A DNA stretch of 64,000 bases from Phoronis australis (GCA_002633005.1 NMRA01000072.1:795957-859956), one strand, 5' to 3'; positions 31,458 to 45,537 are shown, numbered from the stretch's first letter. The notes: a model not told the origin generated them from the letters alone. Numbers and translations are program-made.

Positions 31458-34400
31458 CTACATCTGAAGAAGATGGACGTCAAACAGATCTCCAACTCCC
31501 TCGCTGTCATCCAAATTGAAGATGTAGTCTCTATCACTAGGGGGCGGGCTAAGACGCAGTAAAGGTGTCAAAACTGAAGCAGAATCAAAAGAACAATCAA
31601 AAGACTGACGCACAGTCTGTAATATAAAAGATCTCAGTCTCTGTTACAACAGAAACCTATCTGAGTCAACATAGCAACAACACGTCTAAAAGTACCGCGG
31701 TCTGAACTCAAACTATTAGGGTCATGTGATGTGACCTAGTTCATTGCGATGTGGTATCTACTTATGCCCAGATAAAAAAGCTGTTGTAAATCTGACATGA
31801 TGACGCATTAGAATTTTTGCGATGTTTGTTACAAAAAAGAATTATTCATAAACCTTGTGGCCTAGCAATGGGAGATTTTGTATTTTTCAGATGGCATAAA
31901 TAGAGAACGGAGTCTCTTTTTGATGTCATACAACTGTTACATCACAAGTGTTCCCTTGTCTGAACACTTCGGTAGCTTTTACAATACAGTGAATACTATA
32001 GTAAAAAAAGCAATTATGAAACTATTTTCATCTCTAATGAAAAAAGCACAAAAACACAGTACTTGAAAAACAGAACATGGACCTACTAATTTAAAGCAAA
32101 AGAAGACCGTTTAGCAGAATCTGAGACAATTATCCGGTCTGAATAAGAAATCCTGCCATTTTTAATTCCATCAACACAGGCACTGCCTTTTGTGGAAGTT
32201 CGTAAACAATATCAAAATTAACGGAATACAACAAATGTTTTTCAAAATGAACTATTCATTAATAACTAAAGCAGTAAATCAAGCAACTTTGACTTTTTGA
32301 TACTTATTTAATTTTGGGGTTCATCAGGCAGTTAAAATCACTAGCACCCAAAAAGAAATTCTTCGCCAAATTAGCTGACCAAAAACATTGCGAAAGCATA
32401 TTAATCATGAATTATCATTGAAATACTGGCTGTGCTTTCCATACTCTTGTGTACATAACATGACAAGTGTTTTTTTCTGTAAACGAAGAAAGCAGAGGCA
32501 AAATACACTACTTTTGGTTTTAGTGCCTCTTTTTTAAGTCTTAAATCATTTGATAAAAATCGAATTGCCATTAAACGTGTTTCAAAGACAACTTGGGTTT
32601 CAACTAAATTGCGTCAAAAATTTGAGATACGTTCTCTAAGTGGGAGCACCAGCTTAAAGTGTTCAGATATGAACCGCCTGAATAAGGGTACTATGTTCAG
32701 AAGAAGTTCTCAGCTTGTCCCTGGAAGGGTAATGTACTTACAATCATTAGCCATTAGAGAGTCTACATCATACAGCTCAGGATCTGAAATACACACAAAT
32801 AATACAATACACACTCGTCATGAAGGAAGGCAGTCCAACACAGGCCCTACCAGTAGCTATGATCACAATTCTTCAAATGTTTGTGACAAAACAATAGGTC
32901 AAAATTGCCGTCCCAACTAGTTTCTTGTTGAATCTTCAGGGACTGACCAACTCGGATAGTAAAAATAAACGTGTTACAAAACTACGACAATGATACAGCA
33001 CAAAATATGCCAACAATAAAGTACAACTTTGTACGGTAGAATCTCATGAAATCAGGACACATGATTAAAAGCCCCATGCATCCCCACCTTTGCATACCAA
33101 TGTTTTGGTTCAGATTATGGGTGGAATCTTTTTTAATACCGCGGATTAGCAATACTAATTACTTATATTAAAACATGGACTAAATGTTTGCCAGTGGCTT
33201 CCACAGAATGATTTGGCAGCATCAACGAGATTTATTTGAGCTTAAAGTCAGAAGAAAATTTGGCTTAACCAACTTCCTGTGATTTGTTCAACAATTACCG
33301 TGAGAGGGATGCATGACGCCACCTGTGACAAGATGATCGCACTGCGTGATGCGCGAACACTACTTGCGTCACAGTCGAATTGCACAGGTCAAAGAAACCT
33401 TTATGTGATGATTAGGCCAGCTTACCTCTTAAAGCCGATTCAAAAGACAAATCGGCAGGCATGGACACTGGGAATTGCTGTGACGTAGTTGGATGCTCTG
33501 GCGCTATTTTCCTTGGTGATGACCTCGTCGCCATACGTGTTGCCGACGGCAAGTCGAAAGAACTGGTCGGTTGCGAGGGGCGCAAAGGCGACTTGGTAGG
33601 GGACTTAGTAGGGGTTCCGCACTGAAATGAGAGTCGCGTTTCAAGCAAGAGGATGGTAGACAACAGAGGCAACAAACCCCCTTTATAGAACATTCACCAT
33701 TGTTAGCCACTCAAACTGAGTTGACATTTCAATGATTTTTCCGGCATACAAATTTCATTTTCCAAAAATGAACCTCCCACAAAAAGTAAACCCAGTGACT
33801 TGATATAAGCGACTGTTACAAGCATAGCATAGTACAACAACTCACCATGTGACTCATAAATTGAGGGTTTTTAATATCTAATGAAATTTTTTCATTTACC
33901 CACTTCAATCAGCTTTCAATGCCATTTTCCATGATGAGTGACAACCAAGCCCACATGTTAATTCACAAGACAGCACCTTCCATGGCTTCATAACCAAACA
34001 TTACATGTAAGCCAAGTTTAAAGTATACTGAATCAAGAAGAAAACCACCACAAAAAGTTTACTGTCATGGACATCCTGTAAGTCTGACTTACCCAAAAAT
34101 TTAAACATTTGCCTATGTACCTGTTGGTGCATACCAATTAATCATATCAAAAATTTTGAAGGTAATAAACCACTGCAGAATAATTATGAATTTAAATCGG
34201 TTATGAGATTTAGACAAAATACTGGTAAAACACATGAAAAAGCACAACAGTATCATAATCACAGTTGCTGAGAATGGAGGGTAAGGCAAGGTTGGCGTTA
34301 ACATCAACCCAATCACTGAAATATGCAATGAAACTAAAAATCACGCAATTTTCCGCGAACCGGTGCGTCCAGCGGGACGCAATTAACTTCTCACCAAAAC

Positions 34401-37400
34401 AAACTTCAGCTAAGTCACATCTTGTTTACTTTTATATTCAGTGAGTTTTACAACTTCATCAACTACGTAATTCACGAAAACGCTCTTTGTTCTGGCTTCC
34501 TCTTGTACTGCAACTGAGAGAAAAATTCTGACTTAATTGGTCAACCCAGTCTTACGAAACATCACCAGTCAACACATAGTGACCAGACGATAATTCACGA
34601 GACTCATACTAGTCAAACATATTCCTTATATGGAGTTTTGCCATGCCATTTACAACTCCTTACTTAAGCCGCAGTGAGCGAAGTCTTCGGTTTCAGGAGG
34701 AGTAATTATGGGATTTTGCACAGCCAGTGTTGTCTATGGTTTCCGTTATGGTTGACATGCGCATTCGACATACTCAGTCATGTCAGCTGCCGTCCAAAAG
34801 GAAGGATTATTATACAAATCGAGACGTTGACCCAGATTCTGGTATGACAAATAATCCAGGACCAGATCGTGCTAATAACGCATCCCAGTCAATGAAATGG
34901 AAATACACATTAAAAGAGCAGAGCACCTTTTAAAGTACCAGATTTTTGCCGGCAACATCCAACTTCGGCATTCTTATGAATGTTCGCGCTAAACTTGAGA
35001 ATAGATGGTTCTGAACAGGAAAAATGAGTTTGGGACAATTCTGAAAATATTGGAAATGGTATAGTTGCAAACGATTGAAAATCTAGTTGATAGTTTTCTA
35101 GAAATATTGATTTCAACAAGCCTTGCTCTCCGGTCCAAGTAAATAGAAATGCACATGAATCGGTTTGTTCGCCTAATTACATATTCAAGAAGCTGGATGA
35201 AACCTTAAGTTACGCACTCTACCTAATTGCATACATGGTGGACGAAACCGTAAACTCATATGTTGTGCAGTTCCTGCAAGAATTCAGGTCGTGTAGAGTA
35301 TTACCGATGGGTGTTCTATCTTTTTGACTTCAAATTCAGACGAAAATTATGAGGACATTGACTAAAAGAATGCAGAGCAAGACACGAGACTGAGAGAAAA
35401 CATAGATAGGCTTGAATGTCAAGACCATGCATGATAAAAATGCGACTAACTTGACCAAGACACTTCATTTGGACTGTCTACTTAGTGGGAAGACAGGATA
35501 TTGCTGCAGAAAACTTTGCCTCTAGTTAGACTTTTTGGACATAGTGGACGTTGACATCACAAATACGAAAATCACATTTTCATTTTTGAGTAAAATGTTT
35601 TCACATACAGTTTCAAACATATTTGTATGAACTTTCGTTTTGAGGATCAATGGATAAAAAATTGTCAATGACACTTTATTTCCACTTCACTGTAGTATAT
35701 ATGCTATTAGATGGGGAGATACGCCACAACATGGTGCCACAGCCGCAGCAACACCGACGGACCACCAGTACTGGTGGGAACAAAGCGTGTTCGGTCATTT
35801 TTTTGAAAAATTGGACTCCCAGTTTTGGAATCCTGAGTAAAACCCCGAGCTGTCAGGTTTGTGTTATATGCCTTAACTAAAGCAGAATGTTTACGAATTT
35901 GTTTAGCAAAATAAATTTCATTTTGGATTCCTAAATTATTGTTTGTCTCCACACTATAGGAAATAAGGAAGGATGAGGAGCTTGAACGTAGATTACAAGT
36001 GATTTTATCACACAACCTTTTGATTACTCTACTTCATAGAAGAAAGTGTGAATGTTGATTCCAAATGTGCATGCCTGACCCATGTTCAGAATGACAGTAT
36101 TAGTGAATTCATAATTGTTCCTTTATTCTTCCTTTGACACTAGATATTACATTTTGCATTGTCTTCTTGTTTTTAGTGTTTTTTTGCATTTTTGTTGCTA
36201 TGGGAATTTCAAACAGAATGAGCATAGGGACTCATAAAACTTAAAAAGGAGTAAAAAATTGAAAAGGACTCAAAATTTGTTAGGCCACTGAGTCCCAAGG
36301 ACTTGGTGGCAAACAATTTTAGCACCAACCCTGCAAGGGTAGTCCTGTGCACTCTTGTTTTGGCATTCCAGAGCAAACTCAATCTCTAGTTGCTAAGCTG
36401 CATGTTCCTTATGTTACAGCCTACATGCTCTGTGACCTGATAACTGACCGCACGTCTACTCGACAGCATAATAAATTCCAATTCAAGATACTAAGTTGGT
36501 AGATAGGCTGATAATTTGAACAGTAATGGAGAAGAGAGAAGTTTCACTCACCTAAGTAGAACTTTCAACAACCCAATATGAAAACTTGAAACACTTCCTG
36601 AAAAGAGGTGTCAGAACAGTTTCAAGTCACGGGCAAAACAATTCTCGTCTAACATACCTTGACAGGTGGGCCGACTCGTTTCTGTGGTGACCTGGTTAAT
36701 GTGTCTGGATTTAAATTCTGGTTGGCCACTACACCTGAGGTCACGTCCATCGCCTCGTCACTAGGGGGTGGTACTTGCACTGCCACGGGGCTCGTCGTTT
36801 CTGTGTCTTTGTTCACTAACAGAACATTGATGGGACCAGAGTGACTTTTAAGATGTATCCGGTACTTGCGATTTCTTTGACCCTGAGGAAAAGTTTCTCA
36901 AATGTTTAATCAACTCGCACAAATTTCCATCCTAACAGTCCATTTAAATGCAATTGTCTACTTTTTACACACAGAGTCGTGTCTAGATTTAGATCACCCC
37001 ATTTGACAACAGTTGTCTTTACATTTAATTGATGCTGTGGAAAAACATCTCCTGACAATGCTTTTGTCAATAAAAGGGAACCATGGGACAGCAAGAAATG
37101 TAAGCGATTTTAAACTTTGTTAAAAGGAACAGCAAAAAAACGGCTCAATAATAACATATTAACTACTAATTAGGCCTACATCACAATTACGTTTCTTTTC
37201 GTTCCAGAAACAGATCAGAAAAATGTGCGCAACGCGTTTCCAACCTGACAAAAATATTTTAATTGTAGAAACAAGATATTTTTGTAGCGATCCCGTTTTA
37301 ATATAACCCGTACAACTGACAAAATCACATCACATGCGTAAATAGTTTAGAAATGTACCAACCCATCTCAAAGGAATGGCGGTAGGGCGAAGAGAAACCA

Positions 37401-40400
37401 TAAATATTTGAAGCTTATGTAAGACCCTATTGGCAAGTCAGTGTATTAAATCAAATATGTACAAAATTAATGTAAAAGTAAATTTTTTGAAAGCAAAAAT
37501 CACATAGAATTTGACTTTTTTACTTTCTCCCAATCTATCATTAATAGGTCAGATGACCCCGTCATTTTAGTAAAGAAAGGTATACTTGACCAGTTTTCTA
37601 AAATATCCAATCATTTTATGCAACTTTTGAGTTTTTCCACAAAAATCCTGAGAACCAGGTTTTCGAGTGTTCTACATAAAGTATAATAGTATCTGAAAGT
37701 TTCATTAAAATCCCATTAGCCATCTCTGAGATATGATGTTCCAAAGTTGAGCATTTTTGAGGGGTCTCTCACAGAAACTTAGGCTAGTCTTATTACGAGG
37801 ACAACTAATGACATAAGACTAAGGCAATTCCTCGCACAATCGCCCTGCGCTATCTACTAGGGGAGGCATAACTGATGAAAGAACAATCTGAATATGAAAG
37901 ACATACCAGCCTCACATCTTGCGGACCAGCAGGGAGAGAGGGTTTATGACCAAGGTGTACCTGAAATCAATGATACCAATGCTTCAGTAGCATACTAACA
38001 AGGTTGAACTTTCAAATAAACTGAGAGTTGAGAAGTTGTATACTGAAAGGACAAATGTCTTTAGATCACTTCAGTGATCTCTGTTTACTTAAAAATAATC
38101 AGGATTTAAAGAGAACTCGTGTTTACGTTTTGAATTTCGTGGCTGCCCAACAAAACAACCTCCACTGAATTTCACCTTTACATAATTAAAATAATTAAAT
38201 CTATCAACTAAGAAAGTTGACAGCATAATTTCGAAAATGAGGCTGGGACTAAATGTCTTTACATAAGTGTTATTTTGTTGATTAAGCAGTAGACAGGGGA
38301 AAATATCTTTTAAGAAGTCAACCCTCGCTGGTCCCCTACGTGCCTATCCAGCACACAGGTATCACGCAGTGGCACGGGCTTTAGCATTGGTTGATGAAAC
38401 CTCAGCAGTCATTGGTCAGCTTTACAACACCGTGAAAAAATGGCACACTATGAACGAATTTAGCCTTGTCATGCAAGTGGCATCGCAGCAACTATTTCGT
38501 TTGTGCAGTGATGTTTAATAGCCGCGTGCTTGAAGCACGTACATGAGCAATAAACACATATCTGGCCAATTTAACGGTGTGTTATTCATATGAGAATACA
38601 AGACAGCATTGTAAACAAAAGTCATCGACAGTAGAAAGATGCATTCCAAAAAGGGGCAACCACAATTTCTAGGATTCACATTTCCTGAACATAAATTTTA
38701 CACACCGATTTGTCTGCCCAACAGACCACGTTTACACTTCAGACCATCAGTCATGCCAGTTTGTTTGCGTAAAGAGCTGCCTGTTGAGAATTCGGCTAGC
38801 TTATCAGAAACGCCGGTGTAAAAAAATTTCCCAAGGAAAATTAAGTGATACCTGCGTGCTGGCGCGGCTACCGCCCCACCAAGCGACACGCAAGGAACCA
38901 GCGAGAAGTCAACCACAAAATTGACATATCCGGGACAAGATAACTCATGATCATTATCAAGTCCTAGCCCCAAAACACTCAGTTTGAGTACAGACCCCTT
39001 CAGGAATGGGCACCTCCAGCTGGGTGCCAGAGGGCGCTTGGATAGCCAGTAGTGTGTCACCCTTGAAACAGGAACAGATGTCTTCATGCGACACATAGGC
39101 CAATCTGACAGCTAGTTAAGGGCACACAGCAGTTGAGTGTTGTAAATGATCATCACTTAGCAGTTCATCCGCAAATTTGCCTGCGTGAGCACCCAATACA
39201 AGGACTTGAAAGTTAAACAAGAGCAATGCAGGGTGTTGAAATTCAACCACAAATGCACCACAGAGAGTATGCTTCTTGGGATGTCAATTTGTATCATAAA
39301 AATGGCCACCAGACGGCGCAAAATACCTCAAATCCAACCGAAAATGGGAACATACCATTGTTTCTATAATAGAAAGATATTTACCAATTTTCATAGAAAT
39401 CTGTCAAAACACTTCAGAGAAACAAGGGGAAACTGAAAAAATGAAATTGCCACTAGGGGGCACATCGTTTGTCGGATGCGTATGAAAGTCATCATAGTCT
39501 GTTCTCAATTTCTTATGTATACACTTGCTAAATTTAATAAAGATCCTGCAGTGGGTTTAGGAGATACAGCTACTGGTGCAAAAAATGCCACTTGGAGGCG
39601 CCACAGTAGTCAAAGTCGTCATCGTCAACTGTCCTCTTCATACTAAGAACAGATATGCCACTTTTCACAATCATCCTTAGAGTTGCGGACGCCAAAAAAC
39701 AGATTCTAAAATGGCCACTAGGTGGCGCAAAATGCCTCGAATACATCCGAAAACAGGAGAATAGCGTCATGTCACCAATAAATGCCCATATTCCAAAATT
39801 TAATGAAAATCTGTTGAGAACCTATGGAGATACAGAGGTAAATGTAAAAAATAAAACTGCCACTAAGGGACACACCAGTAGTCAAATCCGTCTGAAATTA
39901 GTCGTCATCTGTCGTCAGCTTCATAAGAACCCAAAGTATGCTAAATTTCATCAAGATCCTGTGAGGGATTTACGAGATACAGCTGCAGACGCCACACGCA
40001 CAGACGGAGATGACGGCAATATGCACCCACATATAAATATGCGGGATCATAAAAAGCACAATTTGTGAAAAACTCCATGCTTACCTCAAAGCTAATTTCT
40101 CTGTCAAACAATTAACTTTTGATTTAGTTCACTTCCCATTATATAACTGTTCTCAACTAGTTCCTTACAAAGTCATTTCTGGGCTTGGAAATAAGTAATG
40201 AGACGAAAGCAATTGCAAAATTGCCACATTTATATTTTTTTCTAAGGTTTACTACATTGTTACAAACATCAAATGTTGCTTGCTAATAGCTACGCCATAC
40301 AAACCATGCAAAAGCCAAGTTAATTGTCTGACAAGTTATTTTTGTTGAGAAATTTGACAAAATAAAATTCCACCTATCCACTATATTGTGTCCCAAACTG

Positions 40401-43309
40401 AAGAATTTTTATGTCGCAGTGTAGAAATACAAGCCAAGTGCCTTATGGGCATGTAGCATTGTGGGCAAATACCGCAGAATCTGGGAAAACGCCGCAGTAT
40501 TCCACAAAGTGGCCATTGCGATGGCCCTAGTTGACAAGGATACTGGTGATTTGTCTGGTCGTCCGTTACATTCCGTATGCTCTGCTGTACCCATGACTTG
40601 TGTTCATCAAGCTCCTTCTCGCGTCGTTCCAGTTCCTCTATTTCGTCTTTCAACTCCACCAACCGGTCAGAGATTTCCCTCGTGTTGCAGCCCGGACCAG
40701 CGCCCCTGGGAAGCAGATACATATAGGCTGCAACTTAGTTCTGATGAATGGGGGACTTCTTTGAACAAGAACTTTTAGTAGCTCAGCCAAAACAATAAAT
40801 ATATCTCGACAATTTTGTCAGCAAACTTTGACTGTGACTTGATCACAATCTAATATGGCGGACGGCATGCTGGCAGAGGATGCAAGTTGAATTGCTTTCA
40901 CACTGCTCCCCTCCGGGTAGTTGGAAAAGAGGCTAACATGCCATCTGCCTATTAGATTGGGATAAAGTCACGGAATTCCCTGAAGAAATTATTGAGGCAC
41001 CCGATTGTTTTTGGCAGAACCCAAGCACAGTTAGAGCATGCATTTCTGAATACATTAGAAACAAAACCGCACCCGAACGTATCTAAAACCAAAGCACTCA
41101 CTGACAAGACTCCTCAGAAAATACATTTTTAATATATTAGTCATACTGCAATATAACGAACCCTCCTAGGACGTTCCAAAAACTTCACTCTAATCGAAGT
41201 TGGCTGCAATCATATGAACAGACCAAGTCTGGCACATAAAATGACCTTAGGCTACTTGTTGAACATGGTTTCAACCATTAAGCAGTTGGCCGATCTCTTC
41301 AAGCCAAGAAATCACCTCCAACTTGAGTAAGGAAAAGCTGACACCATTTTCACAATGCTACGAGGTCTAAATCAAAAGTACGGTGAAAATTCTCCAGTTT
41401 GGGAAAGTATCTCAAATTAGGGTCATCGAAATCCAAGCTGAAATCGAATTTCCTGATTCTGAAATTTGGACATGGATGATTGTTTCAAGTATCACATCTC
41501 TCAAATTGTGCACCAATGCATGTTTCTGCACAACGGGGTATGCATAAAAAAGTAACGCTGATCATCTATACATTAGTGAAAACTACTACCAGTGGCTTTG
41601 AATTTGGGAAGCCCAATGTTATGACTATTTCAAATGTGGTCCAAGCTACGACCTTGAATAAAATAATTACTTTTCTACTGACCCAAAATGGAGAACTCTT
41701 ACAATAGATATTTTTGACTGAGGGTGAAGCATCAATTCCAGACGTTATGAACAATTTTCTCCCGACTTCAGTTGCACCAGGTGATTCACGAGTAATTAAC
41801 ATAAATTAATATAAATATTAAGAACGAGTGAATAAACTTTACTTACTTCCACTGAATGCTGTTTTTAGACTTCTTCTCTATGAGACCAATTCCCTCTAAA
41901 ACATTGGTTATGTCGTAGATCCTCCTTTTTTGTCTCACTGCTAACTGGTCAGCAGCCTGCAATAACACAAAAGTAAAATGTTTCTGTTATATACAAAAAC
42001 ACATCCAGATGCAACCTCAGGTCGACACACAAAGTACAAAGAGATTTATACGGACATTCTTCTCCTTTGCCCAACATGTAACTTCATTTCACTGATAACA
42101 GGAAGATGTAGTGTACAGCCAATTGTTTTATTTCAAACACAGTAATTGAATGTCTGTTGTTCTCAAAATGTTCATGCTGAAGAAGCCTGCATCTTAAGAC
42201 TCGAGATATTTCAGGTCATCAACCAGACACTAAATAAAAACACCTTTTACAAGTTTCAATTTCGAATTTGAAACAGTATCACCACTGTTCAGCTGGACTG
42301 CAATATTTAGTTACTGAAATCCTTAAGTATCATATTCCAACTGAACAGGTTTAATTTCTTTGATTCTGAACTTTCCTGGATGGATTTACATTTCAAGAAA
42401 TGAAAAGGAATTCATTAACTTAATTGTAGACATCAGACTGCAGTAAATACTTACATTGCTGACAAACCAACCGTTATACATTTGGTTTGCCTTTACATTG
42501 AAATTCTGGTGTTACCTCTTAAATTATTTTACTGTCCAAAACACTGTGCAAAATGTTCTTGATCACTACTAAATTAACTACACATTTTCGTTTTAATTAA
42601 AAATTTATTTATTTCTTTAAGATCACGATTTACCTCAACCAAAATTTAATTCCCGATTCAGATATCAACCAGCTGCTTTCAGGCTGTGAGATACTGTAAG
42701 TTTACTTATTCCTTCAAAATTCTTTCAGTGTTTAGTACTGACAGAACCATGTAACTTCAGATCACACTCACAGTAACTCTGTCACCTGCAGGAAAATACA
42801 TCACTACCTATTTTAGTATTTTAGCATGCACAGTCTAAGTGTACATTACCACCAGGGAGTTCATATGGATAATAGCAGCACCACCTAGTGGCCATAACAA
42901 AAAGAAACACACACATCAACAAATTAACAATGCTCATTTTTCGGGATTAGTTCCAAGTAGAACAAACACTGTTAAAATCGAATCAACGCTCTAGTTTTTA
43001 AGAGCAGCCTATTTGACTTTCTGACAAAATAAAGCAAGTTCCAATGCACTAATAATATAAAAAATACACAAAATTCTCAAAAATGCCAAAATCAGTTCAC
43101 CTTTCGCCAAAGATTTCAGTCAAGTTCAATTGGCGACCAGGCGACAGACAACCCGTTGCGAAAGGAGCGTGAAAAACAATACTCACTACTTTCAAATCTA
43201 AGACACCGTCTGGAGCTTCTTGCAGCAACGAAACAAACTTTGATGTGAGGAGACCCAAGCTCTTCTCGTGTCTACTTAGTGGACTCGGGGTATCTAATCC
43301 AACCTCCAT
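31458..43309 (-). CDS. E2F4/5: E2F4/5-type transcription factor, nine exons, complete
   Basis: Exons in coding order: 43309-43187, 41956-41847, 40705-40544, 39104-38996, 37960-37907, 36882-36658, 33621-33426, 32783-32742, 31573-31458. All phases join, giving 378 residues (human E2F4 413, E2F5 346). Start '[20 protein letters not shown]'. Exons 1-2 encode the winged-helix DNA-binding domain with [19 protein letters not shown]. Exon 3 holds the coiled coil for DP pairing ('[20 protein letters not shown]'). Exons 4-6 hold the marked box ([40 protein letters not shown]). The last exon carries the pocket-protein-binding tail, '[17 protein letters not shown]'. The lack of an N-terminal cyclin-binding extension places it with the repressor group. 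Exon 4's donor (GGG|GTCTGT) is weak, and exon 5 is a possible cassette. Confidence 0.93.
31534..31545 (+). promoter_or_regulatory. CTCF-core-like 12-mer inside E2F last exon
   Basis: TCACTAGGGGGC matches 11 of 12 positions of the CTCF core CCASYAGRKGGC. It overlaps codons for the S-P-P-P-S-D stretch, so it may reflect coding constraint only. Confidence 0.25.
37907..37960 (-). CDS. E2F4/5: in-frame 54-bp exon 5 of E2F (possible cassette)
   Basis: Acceptor ATTTCAG and donor CTG|GTATGT frame 18 codons ([18 protein letters not shown]), phase 0 at both ends. The peptide would extend the loop between two marked-box strands, after 'VPIPEG' and before '[10 protein letters not shown]'. Direct joining of exons 4 and 6 also keeps the frame and gives a loop closer to vertebrate E2F4/5 length, so optional inclusion is plausible. 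Confidence 0.6.
39290..40055 (-). repeat. CTCF-motif repeat, copy in E2F intron 3
   Basis: Reading on the minus strand (sense to E2F), a head (CGCATATTTATATGTGGGTG, then a GTCATCTCCGTCTGT-type phrase) at about 40055-39990 is followed by modules about 127-145 bp apart. Each module contains a CTAG-centred motif. Plus-strand positions are 39860 (10/12), 39715 (CCACTAGGTGGC, 12/12), 39588 (10/12), 39450 (CCACTAGGGGGC, 12/12) and 39306 (11/12), scored against CCASYAGRKGGC. The open frame at 39655-40068 is a by-product of the repeat. Confidence 0.8.
42876..42891 (-). repeat. isolated CTCF-motif module relic
   Basis: CAGCACCACCTAGTGG followed by CCATAAC, 11/12 to the CTCF core on the minus strand. 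The surrounding bases resemble the type-A module of the repeat family but the rest of the unit is not recognisable. It lies in E2F intron 1. Confidence 0.45.
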
Positions 43310-45300
43310 GCTGATCCAGGGAAGCCGTTACAAAGGATCATGGGAAATAGTCTGTATCCTAAGATGTAAGTTATAGCCAAAATGAAAAAATACAAACTCA
43401 AAGACAAAATAAACTCCAATTTTCTATTTTAAAAACATAATTGAAAATTTTTGTTGAAATAAATGGACATGTTATTTTTCATTAGAAATTCCTATGTGAG
43501 ATTATTGAACATACGGGCATTTTGAAAATGGCAGCCCTCACAGTGACAGGAGACCATAAGGTGTTTGATTTGTGATCATTGTAAGCAGCAATTTTGGTTG
43601 ACGTTGTCATTTGTTTGATAGAACCCATGTAAGGACAAAAATGTGTCTGTTGCCAGGTATTCATCGTGATTTAACGTCTGATCTCGTCATCAATTAATTA
43701 CCAAATCGAGTCAGAGTCTGTTGCCGGTTGTTGGACACCGCGGTAGGTTAGCCAGCCAGCTAGCTGTATGAAGACTATCGTCAAAATACAGCTAGGTACC
43801 ACTGTGTGTTTTTCTTCCATAGACCCTGAAATTGCATGCAGCCAGGGTAGTTCTGCTCGTTAAATCGCCGTGAAACCTGATCAACATGTAGAGCTAAAGA
43901 CAAGACAGGGTGCATGCAAAATCTGGAAATCAACCGACACTCACCTTGCCCGTTACAACCCTTTTAAGTGGAAAACAATGCAACAAACGTCATTTTCTTA
44001 CGTAATTCTCGACCTTTTTTAACAATGAAAAGTATGTTGTTGTTTTGAAAACAGTACGCTCGTGTCAGGCGCACGCGCTAGTTCCTAAATTTTTGCGACA
44101 ACGCTTCGCAGTGGCAAAATTTGTTCTGAAATTTGGTTTTTCGGTATCGAAATTCTAAAAAACTTGTAATGAAGTTACGATAATTTGTTGTGATATCTAC
44201 GCAACGTCGTGGAAGAAGAACAGTTGATTGAAGAATCGGCAAAAAAGAAACTGGCCAATAGGTGATGCAATATTTCATGGCACCGAAAGCTGTCGCTAAA
44301 GATCGCTCCACAACTTTAGCAGCACAATAACAGTAGAACGCCATTTTTTCCAACACTGTTAAATAGTTTACTCAAGGAAGACTGCAGTTTTTGATGCCAC
44401 CAATTTTGTGTCAGATTTTATCTTACCACTTTTTTACCCATATTGCTGCAAAGCTGTATATTTAGTATACAGCTTTGTACCAAGGCTACGCCACCGGCTT
44501 GGTTCATGGTTGGAATGATCAGCGAATTTGCTAAAAAATACCTTACCCGGTTTTGGCCTATTAACAGATACTAAAACGATTTTCCTATTCAGTTATCTGA
44601 AACAAAGTAAATATAGATTATTACGTGGCGAAGTCGTTATCCCCCATAATCTAGAGCCTGAGATGAGTGGATTTTGGAAAACTGTCGCCCGAGGGGCGTT
44701 AGCTAATTCTACAAAATTGTCATGAGGGCTCTAGGTAAAGGGGCTAACAACTGAGAACATGTAATCTAATTATACCACATACTGAATGATAAACATTGTA
44801 GTGAATCGATCTGCCTTTCTCGACTCGCCACGGCTTTGTAACTACTTTCTATGTCAAGAGACCCGGGGTCGGAGTCATGACCTTTTAAGAAGCACTGAGT
44901 TGTTCATATTAAAATAATGTTCATACTCAAAACTAAATGAAAATTTAAACAAAACAGGCATAAAGTGAGTCTATAAAATAAGCTTTAAGCAACCAGTCTA
45001 GCTTACTACATATCTTTTCATGCTAAGCATCCATCTTGAAAAAGTCGTCTGCTACAGTAGGTTACCACTCGTTATTGAGTATAATGTCCAAGACAAATGG
45101 TCGCGATGATATATTACTGGATATCGATGATTTACGAGTGAGAGAAAATGACGGATAAATTTTATTGAATTAAAGATGTTGTTTTCATTGAAATTTTATG
45201 TATTATTTTTCACAGCGTATATTTATGTCGGTACAAAGTGGTTTGTTGTACATGCGATTATTACGTGCCCTCATTTAAGTATTCTGTGTTTACGAATGAT
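43310..45300. other. upstream flank of the E2F gene
   Basis: No coding exon recognised. The region immediately upstream of 43309 should include the E2F promoter and 5' UTR. I see no clear TATA box. Confidence 0.4.
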
Positions 45301-45311
45301 GACATTAGCTG

Positions 45312-45386
45312 CTGGATGGCGCAGCGGTTAAGTCTATGGCTTGAAATTCTAGCGAACGGGTTCAAATTTGGCCTCGGGTTCCCATC
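45312..45386 (+). tRNA. tRNA-Ser(TGA)-like relic or SINE head
   Basis: GCTGGATGGCGCAGCGGTTAAG contains an A-box-like TGGCGCAGCGG, then GGCTTGAAATT resembles a tRNA-Ser(UGA) anticodon arm (CTTGAAAT loop). GGGTTCAAATTTGGCC is a B-box-like T arm. The acceptor arms do not pair convincingly and the Ser variable arm is missing, so it is more likely a tRNA-derived pseudogene or SINE 5' end than a working tRNA. Confidence 0.45.
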
Positions 45387-45537
45387 AAAATGTTATTTAA
45401 CACGCGTTAAATAACTGAATGGGTTATTTACTTGTTGTATTGGCTGAAAATGTTGTATAATGCTTTGTAACCCTCGACAACCCTCAAACGTGTTGAGGAA
45501 AATTTGAAACTCCTTTCAAAGTCTGGTAAACCATGCC

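Noticed and set aside
38698-39096. 132-residue minus-strand frame at E2F exon 4
   Set aside because: Wrong frame; the true exon 38996-39104 is read in another phase with the marked-box sequence.
39655-40068. 137-residue plus-strand open frame
   Set aside because: It lies wholly inside the CTCF-motif repeat; similar frames arise in the 60-kb copy from the same modules.
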